The notes beneath the pieces are model-generated. The model worked only from the letters and a program-made list of their open reading frames with translations. It searched no databases and was not told where the DNA came from. The translations under genes were made by a program, and so were the position numbers. From Palsa-343 sp963831055 (GTDB lineage: Bacteria; Acidobacteriota; Terriglobia; Terriglobales; Acidobacteriaceae): a DNA stretch of 64,000 nucleotides. This document shows, one piece after another, positions 52,285 through 64,000 of the stretch. Every line of letters starts with the position of its first letter. The first letter of the stretch is position 1. The DNA is taken from NCBI GenBank assembly GCA_963831055.1, contig CAWHOU010000043.1, forward strand, positions 11,543-75,542, given 5' to 3'.

Positions 52285-53970
52285 ATGAAATCCTCTTTTG
52301 GGCGGTTCCGTTATAACCGTCTGGCTTCGACCTTCACCATTCTGGCCACCCTTTCAGCGGGAATCCTGGTCGGTTCCATCGTCGCCCACCAGGTTCGCGG
52401 TCAGGAATCTCAGGTCAACAGCTCGGACGCCTCGCCGCTCAAAATCCCCGCCCCCCGGCAACTTTCCACCGACTTCACTCGCATCGCCAAAGAAGTCGGT
52501 CCCGCCGTCGTCAACATCAATACCGAGATTCTCCCCAAGCAGCAGCAGCAGAATCGCCGCCGCGGCCCCCATTACATGCAGCCCTGGTCCGCGCCCCAGC
52601 AACAGCAGCCGCCAGACGGCGACGACGACGATCAGGGTCCCCAGGGCGGTCAGGGTGGTCAGGGCGGTCAGGGTGGTCAGGGCGGTCAGGGTGGTCTCCA
52701 GGATTTCTTCAACCATTTCTTCGGCCAGAACCCCGGCATGGACGGCGGCGATGACGGCCAGGAACGCGAATCCCTCGGCTCCGGCTTCATCGTCGATCCC
52801 CGCGGCTACATCGTCACCAATAACCACGTCGTCGACAAGGCCGACCGCATCTACGTCCGCCTCGCCAGCGATCCCGAGGGCAACCAGGGCCGCCCCGCCA
52901 AAGTCGTCGGCGTCGATAAAGCCACCGACATCGCTGTCCTCAAGATTCAGACCGACACCCCTCTGCCCACCGTAAAAATGGGCAACTCCGAGGGCGTCGA
53001 AGTCGGTGACTGGGTCCTCGCCATCGGCGAGCCCTTCCAGCTCGAACACACCGTCACCGCCGGCATCATCTCCGCCAAGAATCGCGACGTCGAGCACGGT
53101 ACCGAAGGCGAATTCCAGCGCTTCCTCCAGACCGACGCGGCCATCAACCCCGGCAACTCCGGCGGCCCGCTCCTCGATATGGCAGGCGAGGTCATCGGCG
53201 TCAACACCGCCATCTTTACCCAGTCCGCCGGCAATGAAGGCATTGGCTTCGCCATGCCCTCCAACACCGTCATCGGCGTCTATAACGAGCTCATCGGACC
53301 CGAGCACAAGGTCATCCGCGGCAGTATCGGCATCAGCTTCCAGCCCAACCCGCCCAGCGCCGTCTCCCGCGTCTATGGCTTCAAGTCCGGCGTCATTATC
53401 AGTGCCATCGGCGCCGGTCAGCCGGCCGCCAAAGCAGGCCTCAAAACCGGCGACATCATCACCACCATCGACGGCCACCCGGTTAAGGATGGCGACGACC
53501 TCGTTGCGGTCATCTCCGTCAAAAAGCCCGGCACCACCGTCGACATCGGCTACCTCCGCAACGGCCAGCAGATGCACGCCAACGTCGTCATCGGCGATCG
53601 CGACAAGGTGATCGCCGCCATGAATGCCGCCGACGGCCAGGAGGAAGAAGGCAACGAGAACCAGCCCAAAAACAACGCCTCACCCGCCAAGCTCGGCATC
53701 ACGGTCCAGGATCTCCCGCAGGGGGCCCCGGCCGGCCTTCACGGCGTCCTCATCGAATCGGTGAAACCCGGCTCCTTTGCTGACGAAATCGGTGTCGGCA
53801 ACTTCCAGGGCGGGGTTATCGTCTCGGTTAACCGCCATCCTGTCCACAATGTGCAGGAGTTCCAGACTATCGTTAGTGGTCTACACTCCGGCGACGACGT
53901 GGTGCTCGAAATCGTCAACCCGCAATTCCCCAATCGCGGAAACAGCTTGCTGGGCGGCACACTGCCGTAA
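52285..53970 (+). CDS. HtrA/DegQ-type periplasmic serine protease
   Basis: A signal-anchor (FTILATLSAGILVGSIVAHQ) leads a trypsin-like domain. The catalytic triad is His in VTNNHVVDKAD, Asp in DKATDIAVLKI and Ser in INPGNSGGPLL. Two PDZ domains follow, GIGISFQPNPPSAVSRVYGF onward and LGITVQDLPQGAPAG onward. The protein degrades or refolds misfolded envelope proteins. Ahead of the protease fold is an insert of Gln, Asp and Gly, including a GQGGQGGQGG tract from a tandem repeat at 52641-52696. A good terminator follows at 53993. No stress-type promoter could be assigned with confidence. Confidence 0.93.
   Translation: MKSSFGRFRYNRLASTFTILATLSAGILVGSIVAHQVRGQESQVNSSDASPLKIPAPRQLSTDFTRIAKEVGPAVVNINTEILPKQQQQNRRRGPHYMQPWSAPQQQQPPDGDDDDQGPQGGQGGQGGQGGQGGQGGLQDFFNHFFGQNPGMDGGDDGQERESLGSGFIVDPRGYIVTNNHVVDKADRIYVRLASDPEGNQGRPAKVVGVDKATDIAVLKIQTDTPLPTVKMGNSEGVEVGDWVLAIGEPFQLEHTVTAGIISAKNRDVEHGTEGEFQRFLQTDAAINPGNSGGPLLDMAGEVIGVNTAIFTQSAGNEGIGFAMPSNTVIGVYNELIGPEHKVIRGSIGISFQPNPPSAVSRVYGFKSGVIISAIGAGQPAAKAGLKTGDIITTIDGHPVKDGDDLVAVISVKKPGTTVDIGYLRNGQQMHANVVIGDRDKVIAAMNAADGQEEEGNENQPKNNASPAKLGITVQDLPQGAPAGLHGVLIESVKPGSFADEIGVGNFQGGVIVSVNRHPVHNVQEFQTIVSGLHSGDDVVLEIVNPQFPNRGNSLLGGTLP
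52641..52696 (+). repeat. In-frame GGTCAGGGC/T tandem repeat
   Basis: Nine-base units GGTCAGGGC and GGTCAGGGT alternate about six times, encoding a Gly-Gln-Gly tract within the protease. Copy number may vary between strains. Confidence 0.8.
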
Positions 53971-53992
53971 CCGCGCATCCCACCCCACTGAA

Positions 53993-54035
53993 CGGGCTCC
54001 CCCCCGAAAGTTATGGGAGCCCGCCCAGTTTTTGT
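53993..54035 (+). terminator. Terminator after the HtrA gene
   Basis: CGGGCTCCC (53993-54001) and GGGAGCCCG (54015-54023) are perfect complements, followed by CCCAGTTTTT. Confidence 0.8.
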
Positions 54036-54107
54036 TGCTTTTTTAAGCAACTCCCGCTAATCTGCTCCAACAGATTGCCGAACTGCTTTTATTGAGGTTC
54101 CTTTTGC

Positions 54108-54563
54108 ATGGTTCCTTTCAGGACCTGCCAACTCATTGTCCTGGTCTCTCTTCTGGCCGCGAATCCCGCGTTTGCAACGCGGACCCATCGCGCTGCCACC
54201 TCGGGCCACGCCCTGCACCATAAAGGCGGCAAAAAGCACAAGCTCGTCCCCGGCCAGCGCCAGATCGAGCCCGAACGCGCCAAAGAGATTCAGGACGCCC
54301 TCATCCGCGAGCACTACCTCAGCTCTCCCGCCTCCGGCGAGTGGGATGAAACAACCGAAGCCGCCATGCAGAAATTCCAGGCCGATCACGGCTGGCAGAC
54401 CAAGCTGACCCCTGACTCCCGCGCGCTGATCAAGCTGGGCCTCGGCCCCCATGACGCCGCCGATGCCCAGGCAGGCTCAAGCCCCTCGGCAGGAACTTCA
54501 GCCGATCCAGCCCATACCGCCCCGGCCGGGACTTTAGCCGCCACCAACTCTATCCAGAACTGA
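54108..54563 (+). CDS. Secreted peptidoglycan-binding (PG_binding_1) protein
   Basis: A signal peptide (CQLIVLVSLLAANPAFA) is followed by a His/Lys-rich linker. The PG_binding_1 fold is visible as IQDALIREHYLSSPASGEWD, ETTEAAMQKFQADHGWQTK and SRALIKLGLG. Such domains bind cell-wall peptidoglycan. The last 40 residues are Ala/Ser-rich low complexity. At 151 residues it is a binding domain without a fused enzyme. Confidence 0.85.
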   Translation: MVPFRTCQLIVLVSLLAANPAFATRTHRAATSGHALHHKGGKKHKLVPGQRQIEPERAKEIQDALIREHYLSSPASGEWDETTEAAMQKFQADHGWQTKLTPDSRALIKLGLGPHDAADAQAGSSPSAGTSADPAHTAPAGTLAATNSIQN

Positions 54564-54864
54564 CCGCGCTCCGCAATCCCTGGATCGCTGCATACCACGA
54601 GATGAACGTGAGAATGGCTGCGTGTCGCATGCTGGAGCTCATTGCGATATTGGCGTGTCTCCTCTCACATTTTCTCGGGGTCGGCGTGACGTGGTATGTT
54701 CCGGCCGAAGGCCCAGGGCAATGCGCTCAATGGTGGATGCAATTGCCTCTCGACATCAGAGGTAATATTCCGTCAGGCATTCATGCCCTCGGGTGCCATG
54801 GGATCTTTTACGCCCAGCTGCGACCACCATTGAGGGTCCCCCTTGGCAAGGTCGAGGCTGCGGC
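54564..54864. other. Intergenic region, no convincing gene
   Basis: A 99-residue frame starts at ATG 54602 with a hydrophobic N-terminus, but it overlaps the NYN-domain gene by 37 bases and has no recognisable domain. I see no other structure in this stretch. Confidence 0.4.
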
Positions 54865-55452
54865 TTACGTGAAAGTAACAGCGCGCCTAAAATCCGCGTG
54901 AGCAAAGAGCTCGGGCGCCAGTCTTTCACCTGCCGGCTCAACAAGGACAGTCTGCAGCCCCGCCCTTCTTCCATACTTCAGCGCCGGCACACAATCTGTA
55001 TCGCCGCTGACCGGGATAATCCGATCAACGGCATGATTATCCGAGTACGCCGCGATATCCAGGCCTATTCGCATATCGACGCCCTTTTGCTCGAAGATCG
55101 GCTCGAAATCGGCGTCTGTCAGTGTAGCCGGAGCCACAGGAGTCTTCTTCGGTTTGAAGCCTCGGAACTTCAGTACGCCGCGCCGGACGGCAGACAAATC
55201 TTTGTGAGACAGCTCGTGCAGCCACGCATCGCTGGTCGCATAAGTGTGGCTGGTTCCAGAAACAGGCAACTTCACGGTACCGCTGTACATCGCGCAATCG
55301 TAGTAGAGGACCCTCAAAATGCTCTCGTCGTCAGATTTGCAGGAGTGAGCAAAGGCCTCAATGAAGTTGGGGTCGTAGTGCTTCCTGGCCTTCTTTGCGG
55401 CGACGCGGAGAAAACCACCGTCGATGAGGATGGCTACCTTGAAATCCGGCAT
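54865..55452 (-). CDS. NYN-domain protein (LabA/DUF88-like)
   Basis: The 195-residue protein opens KVAILIDGGFLRVAAKKARK, the first Asp of the NYN/PIN-like nuclease fold. It later has GVDMRIGLDIAAYS and IIPVSGDTDCVPALKYGRRA, the other acid positions, then GLQTVLVEPAG. NYN proteins are predicted RNA nucleases, often in RNA turnover. An AGCCCCC-GGGGGCT hairpin lies directly before its start. It is divergent from the rplA operon and occupies the place where rplK would usually be found. Confidence 0.85.
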   Translation of the reverse strand: MPDFKVAILIDGGFLRVAAKKARKHYDPNFIEAFAHSCKSDDESILRVLYYDCAMYSGTVKLPVSGTSHTYATSDAWLHELSHKDLSAVRRGVLKFRGFKPKKTPVAPATLTDADFEPIFEQKGVDMRIGLDIAAYSDNHAVDRIIPVSGDTDCVPALKYGRRAGLQTVLVEPAGERLAPELFAHADFRRAVTFT

Positions 55453-55758
55453 GCAAATTAAGAAGCCCCCTTGCGGGGGCTGGATATTGCTCGCCTACGA
55501 GCGTAGCGGATATGCATTTTAGGATGCGCTCTTCGTGGACGTTATGCAAGCACGTTTCGCAGGATGCCGCACGCAGGACGGTCTCCTTCTTAATGCTGCC
55601 TTAGCGGCAGATCTCGTCGGGTCCCATTTTGGCAGTAGACTTGCCCTCTACCCCATTTTCATAGATAATCAAGGCTTGCGCCTTCCCCCAGGGAAGTCGC
55701 TGTCACCAGCACCACGGCCGGCAGGCATCATCGCCCAAGCGGTGGGAGACGAGGAAAC
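55453..55758. other. Divergent spacer between NYN gene and rplA
   Basis: Besides the hairpin at 55462-55480 and the promoter at 55641, I see nothing coding. No rplK, nusG or secE is present on this side. Confidence 0.55.
55641..55669 (+). promoter_or_regulatory. Predicted promoter of the rplA-rplJ-rplL-rpoBC operon
   Basis: TTGCCC (55641-55646) and GATAAT (55664-55669) are exactly 17 bases apart, a good housekeeping match, about 90 bases before the rplA start. Confidence 0.6.
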
Positions 55759-56469
55759 ATGGCCAAAGTTGGCAAGAGCATCGAGAAGGCGCGCGCCCAG
55801 GTAGAGAAGCGCCCTTACCCCCTGCAGGAAGCGGTTCCGCTTCTGCAGAAAGTAAAGTTCGCAAAATTTGACGAGACCGTCGACCTGACCCTGCGTCTGG
55901 GCGTCGACCCACGTCACGCCGATCAGATGGTCCGCGGCACTGTCGTCCTCCCGCACGGCCTCGGCAAAACGAAGAAGGTTGCCGTCGTCACGTCGGGCGA
56001 CAAGCAGCGCGAAGCCGAAGCTGCCGGCGCCGATATCGTTGGCGGCGACGAGCTGGTCGAAAAAATTCAGAAGGAATCGTGGACCGACTTCGACGCCCTT
56101 ATCGCCACGCCGGACATGATGAAGTCGGTCGGCCGGCTCGGCAAGGTGCTAGGACCCCGCGGCCTGATGCCGAACCCGAAGACCGGGACCGTGACCAACG
56201 ACGTCGCCGCGGCTATTCGCGAGATCAAAGCCGGCAAGGTGGAGTTCCGCACGGACAAAACGGCGCTGGTGCATGTGCCGGTCGGCAAGATTTCATTCCC
56301 TGCGCAGAAGCTGGTCGAAAACGCGATCACGGTGATCACCAGCGTCGTGAAGGCGAAACCCTCCGCGGCCAAAGGAAAATACATCAAGGGCATCACGATC
56401 AGCTCGACGATGGGCCCGGGCATCGCGCTCGATTCCGCAGTGGCGGACGGCGCCGCCAAGGCCACATAG
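55759..56469 (+). CDS. rplA: 50S ribosomal protein L1
   Basis: The sequence includes KFDETVDLTLRLGVDPRHAD, VRGTVVLPHGLGKTKKVAVV and GRLGKVLGPRGLMPNPKTGT, the core of L1. It binds 23S rRNA at the stalk and often regulates its own operon. The 236-residue length is normal. Usually rplK precedes it; here it is absent from the window. GACGAGGAAAC precedes the ATG. Confidence 0.96.
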   Translation: MAKVGKSIEKARAQVEKRPYPLQEAVPLLQKVKFAKFDETVDLTLRLGVDPRHADQMVRGTVVLPHGLGKTKKVAVVTSGDKQREAEAAGADIVGGDELVEKIQKESWTDFDALIATPDMMKSVGRLGKVLGPRGLMPNPKTGTVTNDVAAAIREIKAGKVEFRTDKTALVHVPVGKISFPAQKLVENAITVITSVVKAKPSAAKGKYIKGITISSTMGPGIALDSAVADGAAKAT

Positions 56470-56472
56470 AGC

Positions 56473-56584
56473 AGCTTTTAGCCGCTAGCTTCTAGCCGCT
56501 AGCCGGTGGAAATTTGACCGCCAGCCCGTTCGGGCTGCAACAAAGCAGATTCAGCTAGCAGCTAGAAGCTAGCAGCTAAAGGCT
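56473..56584 (+). promoter_or_regulatory. Long inverted repeat over the rplJ leader
   Basis: The left arm (56473-56503) and right arm (56554-56584) are 31 bases each and pair with only three mismatches; both are built from TAGC/CTAGC words such as GCTAGCTTCTAGC. The 50-base loop holds a second perfect stem, CAGCCCG-TT-CGGGCTG, and a GGTGGAAATTTGACC word. The right arm includes the AAAGG that is the only candidate ribosome-binding site of rplJ, so folding would hide it. The role as a control of L10/L12 is inference. Confidence 0.7.
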
Positions 56585-56590
56585 AACCAA

Positions 56591-57256
56591 ATGGCACTGA
56601 GCAGACAAAAAAAGGCGGAGAAGGTCGGGGAGCTGGCGAAAGAGCTCGAAAACTCGACCAGCGCCATCGTCGGCACCTTCTCCAAACTGACCGTTTCCCA
56701 GGACTTCGAGCTGCGCAAGACCGTGCGCAATGCGGGGGGGCGGTATCGCGTCCTCAAAAACAAACTCGCCGCGCGCGCCGCGCAGGGCACGAAGATCGAA
56801 GCCGCGCTCCAGGGACTGAAAGGCGTTTCCTCGGTCGCCTACACCTCGGGCGATCCGGTGGCCCTCGCCAAAGCGCTCTCCACATGGGTCCAGGACAATG
56901 CGGAATTCACCTTTAAGCTGGGCATCGTCGACGGAAAAGTCATCAACGTCGAGGAAGTCAAAGCTCTGGCGACGATGCCTGGCAAGGAAGAGATTTTCGC
57001 GAAGCTGCTCTTCCTGATCAACTCCCCGGCGCAGCGTCTGGTTACGGTGCTCAACGCCGCGGGACGCGACCTGGCCGTCGTCATCAACCAGGGCGTGAAG
57101 GAAAACAAATTTGCGGGGGGTCCGGCAGCGCCGGCTCAGGCGGCGGCAGTGAAGGAGCCGGCTGCGCAAGCGCCCGCAGTTGAAACGGCCGCAGTTCAGG
57201 AAACAGCAGTTGGCGAAACGGCGGCAGGTGAGGTTACGGAGCAGGCTCCGGCGTGA
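56591..57256 (+). CDS. rplJ: 50S ribosomal protein L10 with C-terminal extension
   Basis: The L10 fold is clear: KAEKVGELAKELENSTSAIV, RKTVRNAGGRYRVLKNKLAA and FAKLLFLINSPAQRLVTVLN. L10 anchors L12 dimers to the ribosomal stalk. At 221 residues it is about 45 longer than usual, owing to an Ala/Glu/Thr/Pro-rich tail (AVETAAVQETAVGETAAGEV). Start ATG 56591 lies six bases after the long inverted repeat. Confidence 0.95.
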   Translation: MALSRQKKAEKVGELAKELENSTSAIVGTFSKLTVSQDFELRKTVRNAGGRYRVLKNKLAARAAQGTKIEAALQGLKGVSSVAYTSGDPVALAKALSTWVQDNAEFTFKLGIVDGKVINVEEVKALATMPGKEEIFAKLLFLINSPAQRLVTVLNAAGRDLAVVINQGVKENKFAGGPAAPAQAAAVKEPAAQAPAVETAAVQETAVGETAAGEVTEQAPA

Positions 57257-57451
57257 ATAGGGATTAGTTGTTAGTTTCTAGTTGTTAGTTGTTAGTTGTT
57301 AGTTGTTAGTTGTTAGTTCCCCGTAGTGTCGAGCATGCGGGTAGAGTTGAACTGGGGACTGGCAGTTGGCGGCGTGAATAGAGATTAGTTTTTAGTTTTT
57401 GGTCACCAGTAGTATCGAGCATGCTGGGTAGAGCTGAACTGGGGACTGGCA
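57250..57451 (+). repeat. Two-copy direct duplication with GTTAGTT array
   Basis: Two related segments (57250-57364 and 57371-57451) begin GGCGTGAATAG and end GAACTGGGGACTGGCA, sharing TCGAGCATGC and GGTAGAG blocks. The first begins with the last bases of rplJ, including its stop codon. It also contains a run of GTTAGTT units (57265-57318). The second has TTAGTTTTTAGTTTTTGG in the same place. Confidence 0.75.
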
Positions 57452-57610
57452 ACAACGACTCGGAATTAGCTGTTCTTCGCTTCCTCAAGGGGTGCCTGGT
57501 CTGGGGCACAGCGGAAACCTCGAGGCGGCCCGGAACGGCAATAAAGTACGGCAACCCCGGGCGCGAGCGAGGGGTGGGACACAAAAATTCAGATCTACGT
57601 GGAGACACAA
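57257..57610. other. Spacer between rplJ and rplL
   Basis: Apart from the duplication just listed, positions 57455-57600 carry no open reading frame and no clear hairpin. The normal spacer in other bacteria is much shorter. Confidence 0.55.
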
Positions 57611-57988
57611 ATGGCAGATATTCAGCAGTTGGAAGATCAAATCGTCGGGCTTAGCCTCCTGGACGCGGCCGCCCTGGTGAAGAAGCTCGAAGAGCGCCTC
57701 GGCGTTTCAGCCGCAGCAGCTGCACCGGTCGTCGTGGCCGGTGGCGGTGCAGCCGCGGCAGCCCCGGCAGCCGTCGAGCAGACCGAGTTCACCGTCATCC
57801 TGAAAGATGCCGGCGCCAACAAGATCAACACCATCAAGGCCGTACGCGAAGTTACCTCGCTCGGCCTCAAGGAAGCCAAGGATCTTGTCGACGGTGCTCC
57901 CAAGACGCTCAAGGAGAACATCAGCAAGGATGACGCCGAGGCCATCAAAAAGAAGTTCGATGGCGTGGCCACTGTTGAAGTGAAGTAG
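57611..57988 (+). CDS. rplL: 50S ribosomal protein L7/L12
   Basis: The start MADIQQLEDQIVGLSLLDAA is followed by the Ala/Val-rich hinge and the C-terminal domain EFTVILKDAGANKINTIKAV with EVTSLGLKEAKDLVDGAPK, contacting translation factors. I place the start at ATG 57611, since GGAGACACAA is its ribosome-binding site; the frame extends four codons further. Length of 125 residues is normal. Confidence 0.96.
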   Translation: MADIQQLEDQIVGLSLLDAAALVKKLEERLGVSAAAAAPVVVAGGGAAAAAPAAVEQTEFTVILKDAGANKINTIKAVREVTSLGLKEAKDLVDGAPKTLKENISKDDAEAIKKKFDGVATVEVK

Positions 57989-58727
57989 GCCTTTCGGGTC
58001 CGGCAAGCAACTTGCATGCCAAAGCGGAACGCGCTATGATGACATTTGTGCGTTCCGCTGGGCTGCATTTCTGTCTGCCACATCCGGGGCGCAGTTCCGT
58101 CTTCCTGAACATCGACAAACCGTCGCTCCGCTCGTCGCTGACGAGCCCGACCGTTTGCGCGTTTGATTCTTAGATGACGGTAAGACTCTTCCGGCAGTCT
58201 CTTGCCGGCGTAAAGACTGGCCAGCGGCGGACCGGTCAATACGAGCAGGACGTGTAGTCAGGCGGCGCGGGCGAAGGTTCTTGAGCAGCGGGATTCGAAC
58301 ATTCTGTCACAGTTCAGTGCACAATTCGGTTGTGGCGCTCGTGGGGCTTGCTGTCTCCGCGAGCGTTTTCCGCGTTTCCCGGCGCACTCGTGTCTTCCCG
58401 CTTCCCTTCCTCCGTCGCGTGTTTCACGCCCCGGCTCTGATTACTTCTATCAGCTCCGGCAGGCGAGCCGGGCAGCACCCGCGGGGATGGTCGATATTCC
58501 CGCATAAGGGCCCGAGCAAAGCGGAAGCGTAACCCCCCTGCGGCCTTCCGCGCAAGTGAAAAACGGCGTTGCACTCAACTTTTCGTGCTGCCGTAACCAA
58601 AATAGCGCAGTGCCATTCCGAACGAGGCGGAGCGGTTACTACGTGGCTGGATCAAACCAACGAAGCGCGCTGCCTGACCCGGACCGCCGCTTTTCTTCCT
58701 CGCTTTACGGGTCCTGAGGAGTAACGA
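57989..58727. other. Long spacer between rplL and rpoB
   Basis: The 739-base gap has no coding frame of typical composition. It holds the inverted repeat at 58023. Later it is GC-rich, with no other feature I can defend. In E. coli the corresponding spacer has an attenuator and an RNase III site. Confidence 0.5.
58023..58059 (+). promoter_or_regulatory. Perfect inverted repeat downstream of rplL
   Basis: AGCGGAACGC (58023-58032) and GCGTTCCGCT (58050-58059) are exact complements with a 17-base AT-rich loop. There is no T tract, so it may be an attenuator or a processing site between ribosomal and polymerase genes rather than a full terminator. Confidence 0.5.
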
Positions 58728-63221
<4,494 letters not shown>

Positions 63222-63363
63222 TTTTCAGTCCTCAGTTGCCAGTCCCCAGTTGCGGGGCTGGCACTGGGAACCGCGACAGGATATAGCGGCGCAGATTGAG
63301 AGTGCCGCCAGAGACAGCAGCAGAACTGCTGGGGACTAGTGACTGATCACTGGGGACCTCAGC
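63222..63363. repeat. CAGTCCCCAGTTG keyword array between rpoB and rpoC
   Basis: The spacer repeats words such as TCAGTTGCCAGTCCCCAGTT and its complement CTGGGGACTAGTGACTGATC, CACTGGGGAC. The ACTGGGGACT word is also in the rplJ-rplL duplication. Confidence 0.7.
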
Positions 63364-63377
63364 CAAGGAGGAACACC

Positions 63378-64000
63378 TTGTACCGTTCCAGCCCGTTCGA
63401 AATGACCAGCCCCATCACCGACTTCGACGCGATCCGCATCTCGCTCGCTTCTCCGGAAAAGATTCGCAGCTGGTCGCATGGCGAAGTCACGAAACCTGAA
63501 ACCATCAACTACCGCACCTTCAAACCGGAGCGCGACGGGCTTTTCTGCGCCCGCATCTTCGGTCCCGTCACCGACTGGGAGTGCCTCTGCGGCAAATACA
63601 AGCGCATGAAGCACCGCGGCGTGATCTGCGATAAGTGCGGCGTCGAAGTTACCGTCTCGAAAGTCCGCCGCGAACGCCTCGGCCACATCGAGCTCGCCTC
63701 GCCTTGCTCGCACGTGTGGTTCTTCAAAGGACTGCCCTCGCGCATCGGTCACCTCCTCGACATCTCCCTCCGCGACCTCGAGTCCGTCCTCTACTTCGAG
63801 AGCTATGTCGTCGTCGATCCCGGCGACGCTCCCGTCCGCGAGCGCGAGATCATCAAGGATGAAACCAAGTTCCGCGAAGTGGATCAGCAGTACCGCCCCA
63901 CCGGCTTCAAAGGCATGATGGGCGCAGAGGCCATCAAGGAACTGCTCAAGCGGGTCAACGTCGACGAGCTCTCGATCGAGCTCCGCGAGCGCATGAAGGC
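63378..64000 (+). CDS. rpoC: RNA polymerase beta' subunit, N-terminal part
   Basis: Translation from TTG 63378, with AAGGAGG at 63365-63371, gives LYRSSPFEMTSPITDFDAIR and then ISLASPEKIRSWSHGEVTKP. The zinc-binding CLCGKYKRMKHRGVICDKCG follows, with VEVTVSKVRRERLGHIELA. This is the beta' clamp that grips DNA and RNA in the polymerase. The gene runs off the window after about 207 codons. No frame break is seen in this part. Confidence 0.95.
   Translation, partial: MYRSSPFEMTSPITDFDAIRISLASPEKIRSWSHGEVTKPETINYRTFKPERDGLFCARIFGPVTDWECLCGKYKRMKHRGVICDKCGVEVTVSKVRRERLGHIELASPCSHVWFFKGLPSRIGHLLDISLRDLESVLYFESYVVVDPGDAPVREREIIKDETKFREVDQQYRPTGFKGMMGAEAIKELLKRVNVDELSIELRERMK

Noticed and set aside
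54602..54901. 99-residue frame with a hydrophobic N-terminus.
   Set aside because: It overlaps the 3' end of the NYN-domain gene on the other strand, has no family match that I can see and its second half has no coding character.

Overview
The window looks like a chromosomal segment of an Acidobacteriota bacterium, probably of the Terriglobia. That placement is inferred from GC-rich codon use, the gene families present (choice-of-anchor-D surface proteins, a DUF5715-like protein, a TIGR02999-type sigma factor, an acidic-headed histone H1-like protein, a Cys-rich RpoB) and short-keyword repeat arrays between genes. No rRNA, complete tRNA, CRISPR array or insertion sequence is visible.

Layout. 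1-3700: decayed gene ends (a DUF1501 tail and a frameshifted membrane gene), a Cys/His-motif protein behind a hairpin leader, a tetraheme cytochrome c, a two-helix membrane protein and a PIN-type toxin-antitoxin pair. 4092-7417: an EF-G paralogue, a second PIN toxin-antitoxin pair and a small membrane protein. 7619-10438: a zinc-ribbon protein, an ECF sigma factor reduced to region 2 and a GMC oxidoreductase. 10679-16793: ribosome and tRNA housekeeping (rpsP-khpA-rimM, trmD, rplS, rnhB, a PIG-L deacetylase), with an H1-like gene and a frameshifted third PIN pair on the other strand. 17652-22233: a type III restriction-modification operon whose mod gene carries an in-frame amber codon just before the catalytic DPPF motif. 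22657-25986: four tandem paralogous secreted proteins, each with the same leader and its own terminator-like hairpin, next to an ECF sigma factor. 27544-33816: two paralogous surface proteins of more than 900 residues made of roughly 200-residue repeats plus a C-terminal fibronectin-III domain. 34015-35971: a DUF5715-like protein and a Yip1 membrane protein. 36106-47881: an exopolysaccharide locus (UDP-xylose synthase, flippase, FkbM and TylF methyltransferases, GT9 glycosyltransferase, acyltransferase, polymerase, Wza, Wzc), followed by a GGDEF-EAL regulator. 50901-55452: an EamA transporter, an HtrA protease, a peptidoglycan-binding protein and a NYN-domain protein. 55759-64000: rplA-rplJ-rplL-rpoB-rpoC, with rpoC cut by the window end.

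How the genes fit together. The wzc-wza-wzy-acyltransferase run shares one predicted promoter at 48086-48115 and would build and export a polysaccharide. The neighbouring flippase, glycosyltransferase and sugar-nucleotide enzyme supply and move its units, and the adjacent cyclic-di-GMP enzyme is a plausible regulator. Ribosomal and RNA polymerase genes at the right end form a classical operon, but with large repeat-filled spacers; one spacer is a 31-bp inverted repeat that includes the probable rplJ ribosome-binding site.

Several genes carry single-base lesions (rpoB twice, mod, vapC, the DUF1501 tail, the small membrane gene). Because rpoB is essential, at least some of these are probably sequence errors.
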